Source of the DNA: Subtercola boreus
Lineage (GTDB): Bacteria > Actinomycetota > Actinomycetes > Actinomycetales > Microbacteriaceae
Direction: 5' to 3'
Length of the DNA: 64,000 nucleotides
Assembly (NCBI RefSeq): GCF_003399625.1
Contig: NZ_NBXA01000021.1
Coordinates: 1-64,000 of the forward strand
Below, piece after piece: positions 8,000 to 17,317 of this stretch. The notes below the pieces were generated by a model that ran no database searches, was not told the DNA's origin, and saw only the letters and a list, made by a program, of their open reading frames with translations. The translations under genes were made by a program, and so were the position numbers. How positions within the stretch are numbered: position 1 is the stretch's first letter; every line of letters starts with the position of its first letter.

Positions 8000-8012
8000 T
8001 GTCGCCGCCGCC

Positions 8013-9647
8013 TCAGGCCCGCACTGCGTCCCCGGCAACGGCGTCGGCGGCATCCGCTGCGCCAGCGGACTCGGCAGCGAGCCGGGAAGCCGCCGCCCGC
8101 GCCCCGCGCACAGCGATGGCGACACTCATCAGCGTCGGGTTCATCGCCGTGGCCGTCGGGATCAGCGCATTGCCCCCCACGACGAGGTTGTCGAATCCCC
8201 AGACCCTCGACCACGGGTCGGCCACGGATGAACCGTCGTCGGTGGCACCCATCCGCATCGTCCCCATGTAGTGCAGGCTCGATCCGGCCGGCAGCAGCCG
8301 CGGTTCGGCGACGAAGTGCCCGAGCGCCCCGCCGGCACGCCGCAGAAGTGCGGTGCCCTCGGCGATCTCGGCCTCCTCCGACGGGGTCAGCGCGTAGCGC
8401 ACGGTCAAGTTGGGAAATCCCCGGTAGTCGAGCTCGTCGTCGTCGAAGGCGACGCCGTCTTCGAAGCGGGGCTGCTTGCGCATTCCGTACCCCATGTTCA
8501 CGTACCCCCAGCGGTTCTCCGAGTACGGCGTGCCCGGCTGCATCGGGAACGGTGTGGTCTCCGAGTACATCACCTGCAGCGAGAACGGGTGGTCCGGCTC
8601 CGAGAACGGGATGCGGTTGACCGCCGCCACGGGGTCGACCGGGTTGACGGCCCGGCGGGCGAGCTCCTCGTCGAGCTGCTCCTCGGTGGCGAGACGTGCC
8701 ATCCGCTCTGCGTCGAGCGCCACCGTGGAGATGACGACCGGGTGCTCGGTGAGGTAGTGGCCGAGCGCGCGGGGGCGGATTCCGGATGCCCACAGCAGCT
8801 GGGGCGAACGGAAGGCGTCTGCGGCCACCACGACCAGATCCGCCTCGAAGGACGAGGTCTGGCCCGTTCGGAGGTCTTCGACGGTGAGACCCGTGACCCG
8901 CGTGCCGTCATGGTCGATGCGACGAACCAGCGAGAGATCGCGCAGCGTGAAGCGCTGGGAGAGGGGCGACCCCGGCTCGATGAGTTCCCCGAGCACGACA
9001 TCCGATCCGGCCCAGCGCATCGAACCGTCGGGCTGCGGGTCGCCCGCGACAGGCAGGGTGCTGGGGCCGTAGCCCTCGGGGAGCTCGGCCCCGAATTCGT
9101 CGGTGAGCAGGCTCCGGATCGCGCCCCCCACCGCAGAATCGGCGAACGCTGCGCTCTGCACGTGCAGGAGCTGCTCGGCGACGTCGATCAGGTCGCTCCA
9201 CTCGGCGTCGCCGATGAACGGGATCTTCTCGCTGAAGGCCGGCCGCGGGGTGGCGCACGTCCAGTGCGCGGCCATGCCACCCACGTTGGTCGAGGCGGCT
9301 CCGGCCGGGAATGTCTTGGAGTGCGCCGATCCGGGGCCTCCGAAATCGAGCAGGTGGGTGCCCTCGCGCGCCGTGAACATGCCCTCGACCACCGGCGCGA
9401 GGGAGAGGCCGAGCTCCTCGCGGAGGCTGCCGGCCTGCGGGCCCTGGGAGAGTTCCCGGGCGCGCTTCTTCTCGTCGGGATCGGGGATGTTCCGCACACT
9501 CTCGCCCGGAACGGCGCTCAGCTGCGGGCCGGCCTCGAACATGGTGACGTGCGCGCCCGGCAGGTTCTCGAGCAGCACCCGCGCGTAGGCGGCACCGATC
9601 GGGCCACTGCCGACGACGGCGATGGTGGTGGTGGGCTGGTGCGTCAT
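8013..9647 (-). CDS. GMC-type FAD oxidoreductase, C-glycoside/pyranose 3-oxidase-like
   Basis: The 544-residue flavoprotein has the FAD dinucleotide motif GSGPIG at 13-18, the FEAGP turn, and the GMC segment STNVGGMAAHWTCATPRP. The catalytic pair expected of pyranose-oxidase-like enzymes is His459 (GSSLHYMGTMRMG) and Asn503 (TATAMNPTLMSVAIAVRGA). This branch includes the FAD enzymes that oxidise the C3 hydroxyl of aryl C-glycosides so that a deglycosidase can then cut the C-C bond. It sits in the operon of aromatic-ring genes, not beside a deglycosidase; a second copy lies at 33321-34898 next to deglycosidase genes. Ribosome site GGAG precedes the ATG at 9647. Substrate is inferred. Confidence 0.82.
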   Translation of the reverse strand: MTHQPTTTIAVVGSGPIGAAYARVLLENLPGAHVTMFEAGPQLSAVPGESVRNIPDPDEKKRARELSQGPQAGSLREELGLSLAPVVEGMFTAREGTHLLDFGGPGSAHSKTFPAGAASTNVGGMAAHWTCATPRPAFSEKIPFIGDAEWSDLIDVAEQLLHVQSAAFADSAVGGAIRSLLTDEFGAELPEGYGPSTLPVAGDPQPDGSMRWAGSDVVLGELIEPGSPLSQRFTLRDLSLVRRIDHDGTRVTGLTVEDLRTGQTSSFEADLVVVAADAFRSPQLLWASGIRPRALGHYLTEHPVVISTVALDAERMARLATEEQLDEELARRAVNPVDPVAAVNRIPFSEPDHPFSLQVMYSETTPFPMQPGTPYSENRWGYVNMGYGMRKQPRFEDGVAFDDDELDYRGFPNLTVRYALTPSEEAEIAEGTALLRRAGGALGHFVAEPRLLPAGSSLHYMGTMRMGATDDGSSVADPWSRVWGFDNLVVGGNALIPTATAMNPTLMSVAIAVRGARAAASRLAAESAGAADAADAVAGDAVRA

Positions 9648-9686
9648 GAGTGCTCCTTCGGGTTCATGCGGGTGGTTCGTTCGGAT

Positions 9687-11180
9687 TCAGACAGCGAGCG
9701 GTTCGGGTTCGGCGACCCGCTCCGCCGAGAGACGGCCCTTCGGCAGCAGCACGCTGGCGACGATACCGACCCCGTAGGTGATGGCCAGCGCGAGGAAGAT
9801 CGGAGAGAAGACATCGTGGTAGATGGCGGCGACGTCGGCCTGCACGGCAGGCGAAGACCCCTGCACGAGGTGCGGCGTGAGGGTGGAGGCGTCGAGGCCC
9901 ACGGGCAGCAGGGCGGCGACCCCGAACCCGATCACGCCGCCGATCACCGCGGTCGCGACGGTCGAGCCGACCTGGCGCACCAGGTTGACGGTCGAGGTGA
10001 TGGATCCGGTCTCGCGGTCGGAGACGGCGCTCTGCACCACCGCGACGATCAGGCTCATGAAGGCTCCGGTGCCCACGCCCACGACGGCCATCACCACCAT
10101 GGGCACCCAGAGCGGAACCCCGCCGGGCAGTACAGACATCACGAAGAGACCGCCGGCGCCGAGCGCTGTGCCGATGATCGGGAACGGCCGGTAGTGGCCG
10201 GTGCGGCTGGCGAGAGCGCCGGTGAACAGGTTGCTGACGAGCATCCCGAACACTGTCGCGAGGGGCACGAGCCCGGATTCCGTCGCGCTCAGACCAGAGG
10301 TCATCTGGAAATAGGTCGGCAGGTAGGAGGTGATCGAGAACAGCCCCACGCCGATGATGGCCGAGATGGCGGTGCCGGCGGCGACCGTTCGGTTCGCGAA
10401 GACGCGGAGCGGCACGAGCGGCTCCGCCACCCGGAACTCGACGACGAAGAAGACGAAGAAGGCCACCGCCGAGACCGCGAACGCCAGTGCGGCCGACGCA
10501 CCGAGAGCAGGATCTCCGATCCAGGTCACGGCGAGAACCAGGGCGGTGAGTGCCACTGTGAGCGAGGCCGCACCGGCGAAGTCGAAGCGCGCCCTGAGGC
10601 CGGGCGCGATGTGTGGAACGGCGAACACCGCGAGCGCGAAGGCCGCGATACCGATCGGGATGTTGATCCAGAAGATCCACGGCCAGCCCCAGTTGTCGGC
10701 GATGAGCCCGCCGAGCACCGGCCCGACGAGGATCGCGATCGGGAAGGCAGCACCGATGATCGACATCAGGCGCGGCCGCTCGCGGGGCGAGGTCACGCGA
10801 GCGATGATGGTCTGCGACATGAGCTGCAGGCCCGCGGAACTCATACCCTGCACCACCCTCGCCACGATGAGCCATGCCATGCTCGACGCGAGCCCGCAGG
10901 CGAGCGAGGCCGCGAGGAAGACGACCAACGACGACAGGAAGACCGTGCGCGGACCGAAGAGGTCGCCGAGCTTGCCGATGATCGGCAGGGTGACGGTGCT
11001 CGCGAGGGTGTAGCCGACGATCACCCAGCCGAGGTGCTGCAGGGCGCCGAGGTCCCCCGCGATGGTGGCGAGCGAGGTGGAGACGACAGTGTTGTCGAGG
11101 GCGCCGATGAAGGAGACGGTGAGCAGGGAGACGACGAGAAAGCGGAGTCGGAGCGGTGAGAGTGCCATAGGTGTTCGCAT
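9687..11180 (-). CDS. MFS transporter, DHA2 (14-helix) drug/solute exporter family
   Basis: The roughly 497-residue protein has about 14 hydrophobic helices and the DHA2 signature regions: ALDNTVVSTSLATIAGDL in helix 1, the GKLGDLFGPR loop 2-3 motif and a VLGGLIADNWGWPWIFWIN motif C region. Such proteins exchange protons for drugs or small organic solutes. Its place between the SDR and the GMC oxidase suggests it moves the aromatic substrate or an intermediate across the membrane. Several starts are possible (GTG 11183, ATG 11180, ATG 11168); no strong ribosome site decides. Confidence 0.88.
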   Translation of the reverse strand: MRTPMALSPLRLRFLVVSLLTVSFIGALDNTVVSTSLATIAGDLGALQHLGWVIVGYTLASTVTLPIIGKLGDLFGPRTVFLSSLVVFLAASLACGLASSMAWLIVARVVQGMSSAGLQLMSQTIIARVTSPRERPRLMSIIGAAFPIAILVGPVLGGLIADNWGWPWIFWINIPIGIAAFALAVFAVPHIAPGLRARFDFAGAASLTVALTALVLAVTWIGDPALGASAALAFAVSAVAFFVFFVVEFRVAEPLVPLRVFANRTVAAGTAISAIIGVGLFSITSYLPTYFQMTSGLSATESGLVPLATVFGMLVSNLFTGALASRTGHYRPFPIIGTALGAGGLFVMSVLPGGVPLWVPMVVMAVVGVGTGAFMSLIVAVVQSAVSDRETGSITSTVNLVRQVGSTVATAVIGGVIGFGVAALLPVGLDASTLTPHLVQGSSPAVQADVAAIYHDVFSPIFLALAITYGVGIVASVLLPKGRLSAERVAEPEPLAV

Positions 11181-11274
11181 CACCCGAGAGATCGGGCCAT
11201 CGACGCGACCCTTTGTGCCCCCGAGGCATCGTCACCACGAAGAACGGGCGCGAAGCCCCTGCGTCGAGATCATC

Positions 11275-12099
11275 CTATGTGGTCTTATGTAGCATTGCAA
11301 CTAAAGTAGGTCGCAAAGCGGCACTGGTGGCCGCGTCGCGGATGCTGTCGCTCATGAACTTCGATCCGCCGGCCGAGGTGAACCCACCGTCGACGGGGAT
11401 CTCGGCGCCCGAAATGTACGACGCCGCATCCGAGCAGAGGAAGACGGCGAGTTCGGCCACCTCGACGGACTGGCCCAGACGTTCGAGCGGGGTCAGCGCG
11501 AGCTGCGCATCGCGCATCGCCGACGGGGCGCCTCGGGTCATGTCGGTCTCGATGAAACCGGGATGCACGGCGTTGACGCGGATGCCGCGGGGGCCGTATT
11601 CCGCCGCCGCAACGTGGGTGAGGCCGCGGAGACCCCACTTCGACGCCGTATAGGCCGCGGTGTAGTGCGCCGTCAGCGCGGCCGACGACCCGACGTTCAG
11701 GATCGACGACCCGGGCCCCATCAGCGGCGCGAGCGCCTGGATGCCGAGCATCGGGCCCGTCAGGTTCACCGCGAGCACACGCTCCCAGTCGCTGAGCAGG
11801 GTCTCGCCGAGCCGGGCGCGGTGCGTGATGCCGGCATTGTTGATGAGCGCGCCGAGCGTGGCGCCCTGCAGCTCGGTGGTGAGGTCATTCGCCAGCTGCT
11901 GCCAGTCCGCTTCGGAGGTGACGTCGAGGTGGCGGTAGGTCACGCCGCTGCCCGCGAACGCCGCGGGCGCCTGGTCGGGCAGATCCACCGCGACCACACG
12001 GGCTCCGGATGCCGCGAGCAGCAGTGCCTCGGCGGCGCCCTGCCCCCCGGCGGCACCGGTGACCACGACCATCCGGCCCGCGAGGCCCGGCTGAATCAT
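11275..12099 (-). CDS. SDR-family NAD(P)-dependent oxidoreductase
   Basis: The 274-residue protein is a classical short-chain dehydrogenase: TGAAGGQG at 14-21, NNAGI near 86-90, catalytic Ser137/138, Tyr149 and Lys153 (YTASK), and PGFIETDM after it. The start ATG at 12099 overlaps the stop of the FAH-family gene (ATGA). The C-terminus passes the usual end (DGGFTSAGGSKFMSDSIRDAAT) by about 16 residues with LHKTT at the end, so the original stop may have been lost. It probably oxidises or reduces a hydroxy/keto intermediate of the aromatic pathway. Confidence 0.88.
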   Translation of the reverse strand: MIQPGLAGRMVVVTGAAGGQGAAEALLLAASGARVVAVDLPDQAPAAFAGSGVTYRHLDVTSEADWQQLANDLTTELQGATLGALINNAGITHRARLGETLLSDWERVLAVNLTGPMLGIQALAPLMGPGSSILNVGSSAALTAHYTAAYTASKWGLRGLTHVAAAEYGPRGIRVNAVHPGFIETDMTRGAPSAMRDAQLALTPLERLGQSVEVAELAVFLCSDAASYISGAEIPVDGGFTSAGGSKFMSDSIRDAATSAALRPTLVAMLHKTT

Positions 12100-13106
12100 C
12101 GCGGCTCTGCGGACGGTTCGGCAGACCTCGTGCGCGCCCGGGTCCGCTCACGGGCCCGCGAGAGAGACGGCGCGGGCACCGCCGGCCCGACCACCGACAC
12201 CAGCTCGCCGATGCCCTCGACGCTCATGCGCACCACATCGCCCTCGCCGAGCGGCGGTGGTGTCAGCTCGCCCCGTCGACCCCAGAGTTCGGCGAGGCAT
12301 CCGCCGTTGCCGGTCGTGCCCGACCCCAGAACGTCTCCGGCCACCACCAGCGAGTTGCGGGACGCGTAGGCCACCAGTTCGCCGAACGGCCAGCCCATGT
12401 TCGACACCAGATCCTCGCCGATCAGTTCGTCGTTGACGCGCACCTCGGCGTGCACCGCGAGGAACCCGTCGCCGTCGAGAGACGGTTCGAGCTCATCGGC
12501 CGTCACGATCCACGGGCCGAGGCTCGTGCCGAAGTCCTTGCCCTTGGCGGGGCCGAGGCGCACCTTCATCTCGCGGGACTGCAGGTCGCGCGCCGACCAG
12601 TCGTTCATCACGGTGTAGCCGAAGATGACGCTGTGGGCCTCGCCCGGCGTGAGGTTCGAGCCGCCGGCGCCGCCGATCACCGCGGCGACTTCGAGCTCGA
12701 AGTCGAGCCGTTCGCAGATCGGAGGGCTCACGGCTGCCTCCGGCCCGAGCACGGTGTGCGGGTTCGTGAAGTAGAAGGTGGGTGCTTCATACCACTCGGT
12801 TACGACCTCACTCTTGCCGTCGACCGAGGCGCTGACCCCTTCGACGTGCTCCTCGAACGCCACGAAGTCGCGGATGCTCGCCGGCACCAGCGGCGCCAGC
12901 AGCTGCACCTCGGCCAGGGGCCGGCCCGCGTCATCGCCCTGTTGCGCAGCGAGCTCGGCCTGCAGTTCCGCCGCCAGCCCCAACCCGCCGCGGAGCACCG
13001 CCGCCACCGTCAGCCCGCGGGGGAACTCCACCACGCGCGATCCGGTGACGAACCCCTCGCCCACGACACCCGGCTGCCCGGCGACCGACCAGCGGGCGAT
13101 CCTCAC
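12096..13106 (-). CDS. Fumarylacetoacetate hydrolase family protein (first copy)
   Basis: The 336-residue protein has the FAH catalytic domain in its C-terminal two thirds: the metal-binding Glu pair in RLDFELEVAAVIGG, the Asp in IFGYTVMNDWSARDLQ, then KGKDFGTSLGPW and GSGTTGNGG. Members hydrolyse or decarboxylate beta-diketone-like ring-cleavage products with a divalent metal. The GTG at 13106 overlaps the previous stop (GTGA). It is one of two FAH-type genes in the operon; the other lies at 16341-17315, so two successive C-C hydrolysis, hydratase or decarboxylase steps are likely after ring cleavage. Confidence 0.88.
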   Translation of the reverse strand: MRIARWSVAGQPGVVGEGFVTGSRVVEFPRGLTVAAVLRGGLGLAAELQAELAAQQGDDAGRPLAEVQLLAPLVPASIRDFVAFEEHVEGVSASVDGKSEVVTEWYEAPTFYFTNPHTVLGPEAAVSPPICERLDFELEVAAVIGGAGGSNLTPGEAHSVIFGYTVMNDWSARDLQSREMKVRLGPAKGKDFGTSLGPWIVTADELEPSLDGDGFLAVHAEVRVNDELIGEDLVSNMGWPFGELVAYASRNSLVVAGDVLGSGTTGNGGCLAELWGRRGELTPPPLGEGDVVRMSVEGIGELVSVVGPAVPAPSLSRARERTRARTRSAEPSAEPR

Positions 13107-14167
13107 GGCGTCACCCGCGCTCCGAGCAGGGCATCCGCGTTGCCGCCCAGGATGCGCTGCTCGACTGCATGGCCGAGACCTGCCGATCTGACGAATGACA
13201 CCGGATCCTCCGGCCCCATGTCGAACGGGAAGTCGCTGCCGAGCAGCACCTGCGACTCGCCGACGATCTCGACGAGGTGCCGGAGCTGACGCGGATCGTG
13301 CACCACCGTGTCGAAGAAGATGCGGCTGAGGTAGCTCGACGGCTCGTCGGCGCAGCCGTGCGCCTCGGGGCGCACCCGCCAGGCGTGGTCGGAGCGGCCG
13401 ATCGCGGTCGGCAGGTAGCCGCCGCCGTGAGCCGCCACGATGGTCAGTCCCGGGTGCCGGTCGAGCACCCCCGAGAAGATCAGGTGCGAGAGCGCCACAG
13501 CGTTCTCGGTCGGCTGGCCGACGGTGTTCGAGAGGTAGAAACGGTCGAGCCTCTCGTCGAGACTGCAGCCGAACGGGTGGAGGAAGATGATCGCACCCAG
13601 CTCTTCGGCACGTGACCAGAACGGCTCGAGCCGCTCATCCGACAGCTCGACATCGCCGGCGAACGACGAGATCTCCACACCCGCGAGTCCCCGGCCGAGC
13701 ATGGCGTCGTCGAGGCACTCCACGAGGCGGGACGGATGCTGCAACGGCACCACCCCGAGACCGGTGAGCCGCTCGGGGGCGCCCGCAACGTGCTCGGCGA
13801 CGAGCCGGTTGGTCTCGAGCGCGGTCCAGACGGCCAGACCCTCCTCGGCCCACGGGTAGAAGTGGCTGGGCGAGGCGCTCACCCACTGTCGGTCGACGCG
13901 CTGGGCATACATCGCCGCCAGCCGCGCACCGAGGTCGGTGAGCCGGCCGAACCGCTCGCGGATCATGGCACCGGATGCCGCGAGACTCTCCGGCCCGTTC
14001 CGCCGGACTTCGAGCGCCTGGGCTTCGGCGAAGCCTTCGGGCGCCCGGCCCTGGACCGCGCCCTGGAGGGAGGGGAGCAGCACGTGCGCGTGCACGTCGG
14101 TGGTGATGCCGGTTGGCACGTCGGCGACTCTGCCGGTGGTGTCCCCGGTCGCACTCCCGGCGCTCAT
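13103..14167 (-). CDS. Amidohydrolase-family decarboxylase/hydrolase (ACMSD-like)
   Basis: The 354-residue protein shows the metal-site motifs of ACMSD/gamma-resorcylate-decarboxylase proteins in order: TDVHAHVLLP (HxH), IFLHPFGC, IVAAHGGGYLP and LLGSDFPFD. A Zn- or Mn-dependent, non-oxidative decarboxylation or hydrolysis of an aromatic or muconic acid is expected. The start is the ATG at 14167 overlapping the monooxygenase stop; the longer open frame is antisense-like. In this operon it may remove a carboxyl group from the aglycone or from a ring-fission product. Confidence 0.85.
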   Translation of the reverse strand: MSAGSATGDTTGRVADVPTGITTDVHAHVLLPSLQGAVQGRAPEGFAEAQALEVRRNGPESLAASGAMIRERFGRLTDLGARLAAMYAQRVDRQWVSASPSHFYPWAEEGLAVWTALETNRLVAEHVAGAPERLTGLGVVPLQHPSRLVECLDDAMLGRGLAGVEISSFAGDVELSDERLEPFWSRAEELGAIIFLHPFGCSLDERLDRFYLSNTVGQPTENAVALSHLIFSGVLDRHPGLTIVAAHGGGYLPTAIGRSDHAWRVRPEAHGCADEPSSYLSRIFFDTVVHDPRQLRHLVEIVGESQVLLGSDFPFDMGPEDPVSFVRSAGLGHAVEQRILGGNADALLGARVTP

Positions 14168-15303
14168 GCGAGTTCCGCCATCTGACGGGCGATCCCGAAG
14201 ATGAGGCCGGGGGCATCCGCGTCCCTGTCGTGTTCGAGCTGCCATCTGCCGAGCTGCACGGAGGCCTCGACCACCGCCGTTGCTCGCGGCAACCGGCGCC
14301 GGTGGAACGCCTCCCACAGCGACTCGTCGAGCACGTCGGCCGCAACAAGGAGTTCGCTCAGCACGAAGGCGTCTTCGAGGGCCTGGGCCGCACCCTGGGC
14401 GATCGTCGGCGGGCAGCTGTGCGCCGCGTCGCCGATGATGACGATGCACCCGCGGTTCCAGGCGTCCGGCACGATGTGGGAGGTGAACCAGGTGTAGTTG
14501 ACCCGCGCGTCCGACCCCTCGAGATCGCGGCGGATGGACTCCCACGGCCCCTGGTAGGCCAGCGACTGTTCGATCATGAGGCGGGCTGCCTCGCCGCTCG
14601 TGATGCCGGCGCGGTCGTGCGACGCCTCGACGAGGAAGGCGTACATCGAGTCCTCGCCGGTGGGCGTGTAGCCGGCAATGTAGGCCGGGCCGCCGTAGTA
14701 CAGCTCGCTGTGTTCGACCTCGGGAGGCCGCGACACCTGGGCGCGCCAGATCCCCATGCCGGTGCGCACCGGACCCGTGTCGATGCCGATCAGGTCGCGC
14801 ACGCTGGAGTGCACACCGTCGGCTCCCACCAGCAGGTCGTAGCGTCCGGCCGACTCGCCATTCACCCACACCTCGACCGCGTCGTCGCCGAGGGCCTCCG
14901 CAGCGGTCACCGCCGAGGCGAAGTGGATGCTCACCCCGACCTCCTCGGCCCGTTCGAGCAGCACCCGGTTGAGGTCGGGCCGGTACATGCCCATCGCGGC
15001 CGGGTAGTCGGGGCCACCCGTCTGCACCTCGGGCAGGTCGGCGATCACCGGCGCTCCCGGGCCGGGCGCGCGGATGCTCAGCCCGTCGAACGGGTAGCCG
15101 ATCTCCCGGATGCGCGACCAGACTCCCAGCGCATCGAACACACGGAGCGCGTTGCCCTGCAGCGTGATGCCCGATCCGACCGTGCTGAGTTCGGGCTTCA
15201 GCTCGAAGACGTCGACCTCGACTCCCGCCTTCGCGAGCTGGATGGCGGTCGCGAGCGCGGCCGCCCCACTCCCGGCGATGGCCACTTTTTGCACTGCTGT
15301 CAT
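14164..15303 (-). CDS. FAD-dependent aromatic monooxygenase (salicylate hydroxylase-like)
   Basis: The 379-residue protein has the group A flavin monooxygenase pattern: a Rossmann motif variant GSGAAALATA at 11-20, the DG motif (DLLVGADGVHSSVRDL) and the second FAD motif GDAAHSCPPTIAQGAAQALEDA. Such enzymes hydroxylate phenolic acids with NAD(P)H and oxygen. It follows the cyclase gene in the operon and has its own ribosome site (AGAGAGGTTCTGAC before ATG). It likely prepares the ring for the extradiol dioxygenase encoded at the operon start. Confidence 0.88.
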   Translation of the reverse strand: MTAVQKVAIAGSGAAALATAIQLAKAGVEVDVFELKPELSTVGSGITLQGNALRVFDALGVWSRIREIGYPFDGLSIRAPGPGAPVIADLPEVQTGGPDYPAAMGMYRPDLNRVLLERAEEVGVSIHFASAVTAAEALGDDAVEVWVNGESAGRYDLLVGADGVHSSVRDLIGIDTGPVRTGMGIWRAQVSRPPEVEHSELYYGGPAYIAGYTPTGEDSMYAFLVEASHDRAGITSGEAARLMIEQSLAYQGPWESIRRDLEGSDARVNYTWFTSHIVPDAWNRGCIVIIGDAAHSCPPTIAQGAAQALEDAFVLSELLVAADVLDESLWEAFHRRRLPRATAVVEASVQLGRWQLEHDRDADAPGLIFGIARQMAELA

Positions 15304-15345
15304 GTCAGAACCTCTCTGTTCTGTGAAACGTCATTCGCGGTTGGT

Positions 15346-16344
15346 TCAGAAGATCGCGACCGGGTTGATCGGCGAACCGACGGCCCCGGTGATCGCGAGC
15401 GGCGAAGCCACGAGGAGGAACTCGTACCGGCCCCGCGCGAGGCACGACTCAGCGAGTTCGTCGAGGTCCCACAGCTCCCCGATCGTGAGCCCGATGTTCG
15501 GTATCGCCACCTGGTGCAGCGGCTGGAACGCCGCCACATCGAATTCGTTGGGCCGCACCTCGAACCCCCACGTGTCGGTCGCGATCGCCGCGACCTCGGT
15601 GCGGTGGATCCAGCCCGCCGTCGTGAGCGAGAGCCCGGGCGCGGGCCCTCCGGCGTAGTCGCCCCAGCCGTCGCGCTTCGCCCGCGCCAGCTGCCCGGTT
15701 CGCACCACGATCATGTCGCCCGTGCCGACGGCACTCGTCGCACCCTGCGAAGCGATGCACGCGTCGAGGTCGGCAGCGGTGATCGCATAGCCGTCGGGCA
15801 GCTCGCCGGTTGCGGGGAACAGGTGGCGGCCGAGGTCGAGCAGCACCCCGCGCGAGACACCGGCCGCGGTCGCGTGCTCGATGCCGGTCACCAGGTCGCC
15901 GTCGCTCGTCACCACATCGCCCGCCCGTCGCCCGTTCCAGGCGAAACCGTGGTCGAAGATGTGACCGAGGCCGTCCCACTGGGTCGAGCACTGCAGGGGC
16001 ATCGCGACGATGTCGTCGGCTCCCCCGATGCCGTGCGGGAATCCCTGGTTGCCCCGCTCGGCATCCGTTCCCGTGTCGAGCATCGTGTGCACCGGATTGG
16101 TACGTCGGCGCCAGCCCTTCTGCGGTCCGTTCATGTCGAACGACTGGGTCAGCGAGACGACCGTGCCGTCAGTGACGAGGGCCGCGGCCTGCCGGCGCTT
16201 GGCGGCGTCGACGTAGTTCAGGGTGCCGAGAACGTCGTCCTCGCCCCAGCGGCCCCAGTTGCGGTAGGCCTCGGCCCGCGCGTTGATCTCCGCCTCGGGG
16301 TCGGAGCGGTCGAGGGCCTCCGGATGCTCGGCAGGGGCCGTCAC
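15346..16344 (-). CDS. Cyclase-family protein (kynurenine-formamidase-like hydrolase)
   Basis: The 332-residue protein begins at a GTG overlapping the preceding FAH stop. It has the N-terminal helix and core of the PF04199 cyclase family (NWGRWGEDDVLGTLNYVDAAK, then CSTQWDGLGHIFDHGFAWNG). The metal-site motif differs from the classic HxGTHxDxPxH, as is usual for this long subfamily. These are metal-dependent hydrolases acting on cyclic amides, lactones or similar bonds. It probably hydrolyses an intermediate of the aromatic route; the substrate cannot be read. Confidence 0.82.
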   Translation of the reverse strand: MTAPAEHPEALDRSDPEAEINARAEAYRNWGRWGEDDVLGTLNYVDAAKRRQAAALVTDGTVVSLTQSFDMNGPQKGWRRRTNPVHTMLDTGTDAERGNQGFPHGIGGADDIVAMPLQCSTQWDGLGHIFDHGFAWNGRRAGDVVTSDGDLVTGIEHATAAGVSRGVLLDLGRHLFPATGELPDGYAITAADLDACIASQGATSAVGTGDMIVVRTGQLARAKRDGWGDYAGGPAPGLSLTTAGWIHRTEVAAIATDTWGFEVRPNEFDVAAFQPLHQVAIPNIGLTIGELWDLDELAESCLARGRYEFLLVASPLAITGAVGSPINPVAIF

Positions 16345-17315
16345 GAGGCATCCTGTTCTGCGATGCACCGCACGGTCTGCGTGCCGAGGCCCGTGATCGA
16401 GCCGGTCATCACGTCGCCATCCTGCAGGAACCGCTTCCAGTGCTGGCCGTTGCCTGCGGGGCTGCCGGTGAGCAGGATGTCGCCGGGCAGGAGCGGCATC
16501 GTCTCCGATGCACCGGAGATGAGCGCGGCGACGCCGAACAGCAGGTCGCTGGTCGAGCCGTTCTGTTTCGTCTCGCCGTTGAGCTTCAGCTCGACGGTCG
16601 CGGCGTCGACGTCGACGAACTGCGCGGGCACCAGGAACGGCCCCGTCGGCAGGAATCCCGGCGCATTCTTCGCGCGGTACCAATCGGTGCCGATCTCCTT
16701 CATGTCCTTGCGGAAGACGAGGTCGCGGGTCGTGATGTCGTTCACGATCGTGTAGCCGGCCACGTGCGCGAGTGCCTCTTCGCGGCTCACCCGGAAGGCG
16801 GGCGCACCGATCACGATGGCGAGCTCCAGCTCCCAGTCGTGCACCGCGCTGTAGGGCGGCAGAGCGAGGTCGACGTCGTCGCCCACCACGCAGGCGGGCA
16901 GGCCGATGAAGAAGTAGGGGTCGCCGTGGGCGGCCCGCTTGTCCATCATCTCGGCCGCGAAGGCGCGGGCCTCCTCCGGGGTGCGCGATCCGTCCTGGGT
17001 GAGGCCCGCCGCGACCAGTTGGATGACGTGCTCGCGGTAGTTCGCACCGGCCTGCAGCACCTGGCGGGGCTCGACGGGGGCGGTGAGCATGACGTCGGCC
17101 ACGGGCATCCACCCGCCGGCGTCGCCATCGGCAGCCAGACGTTCGAGGCGCGCCCAGTCGGCGGTTGCGAGGAAGGCGTTCAGGTCTGCTGCACCGAGAT
17201 CGTCGGCACTGAGCGGCCGGATCCGGTCACCCGCCACCAGGCCGAGGCGCACCTGTTCGCCGTCGCGGTAGCGGGCCAGGGCATAGGGGGCCGTGAGTCC
17301 GTCGATGTGAGCCAC
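16341..17315 (-). CDS. Fumarylacetoacetate hydrolase family protein (second copy)
   Basis: The 324-residue protein carries FAH metal-site motifs (VHDWELELAIVIGAP and GYTIVNDITTRDLVFR) plus GPFLVPAQF and the terminal GSPAGNG loop. It starts at a GTG 2 bp behind the extradiol dioxygenase stop and overlaps the cyclase start, so all are cotranscribed. Immediately after a ring-cleaving dioxygenase, an FAH-type enzyme typically hydrolyses or decarboxylates the ring-fission product. It is clearly diverged from the first FAH copy of the operon. Confidence 0.88.
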   Translation of the reverse strand: MAHIDGLTAPYALARYRDGEQVRLGLVAGDRIRPLSADDLGAADLNAFLATADWARLERLAADGDAGGWMPVADVMLTAPVEPRQVLQAGANYREHVIQLVAAGLTQDGSRTPEEARAFAAEMMDKRAAHGDPYFFIGLPACVVGDDVDLALPPYSAVHDWELELAIVIGAPAFRVSREEALAHVAGYTIVNDITTRDLVFRKDMKEIGTDWYRAKNAPGFLPTGPFLVPAQFVDVDAATVELKLNGETKQNGSTSDLLFGVAALISGASETMPLLPGDILLTGSPAGNGQHWKRFLQDGDVMTGSITGLGTQTVRCIAEQDAS

Positions 17316-17317
17316 GG

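Noticed and set aside
8271-11159. Very long plus-strand open frame (about 960 codons) opposite the GMC oxidase and MFS genes
   Set aside because: It is rich in Arg, Gly, Glu and Asp without any domain, and it mirrors two well-recognised genes on the other strand. Long antisense frames are common in high-GC DNA.
14113-16755. Plus-strand open frame of about 880 codons
   Set aside because: It is antisense to the monooxygenase, cyclase and FAH genes, and its composition is typical of a shadow frame. No ribosome site or domain was found.
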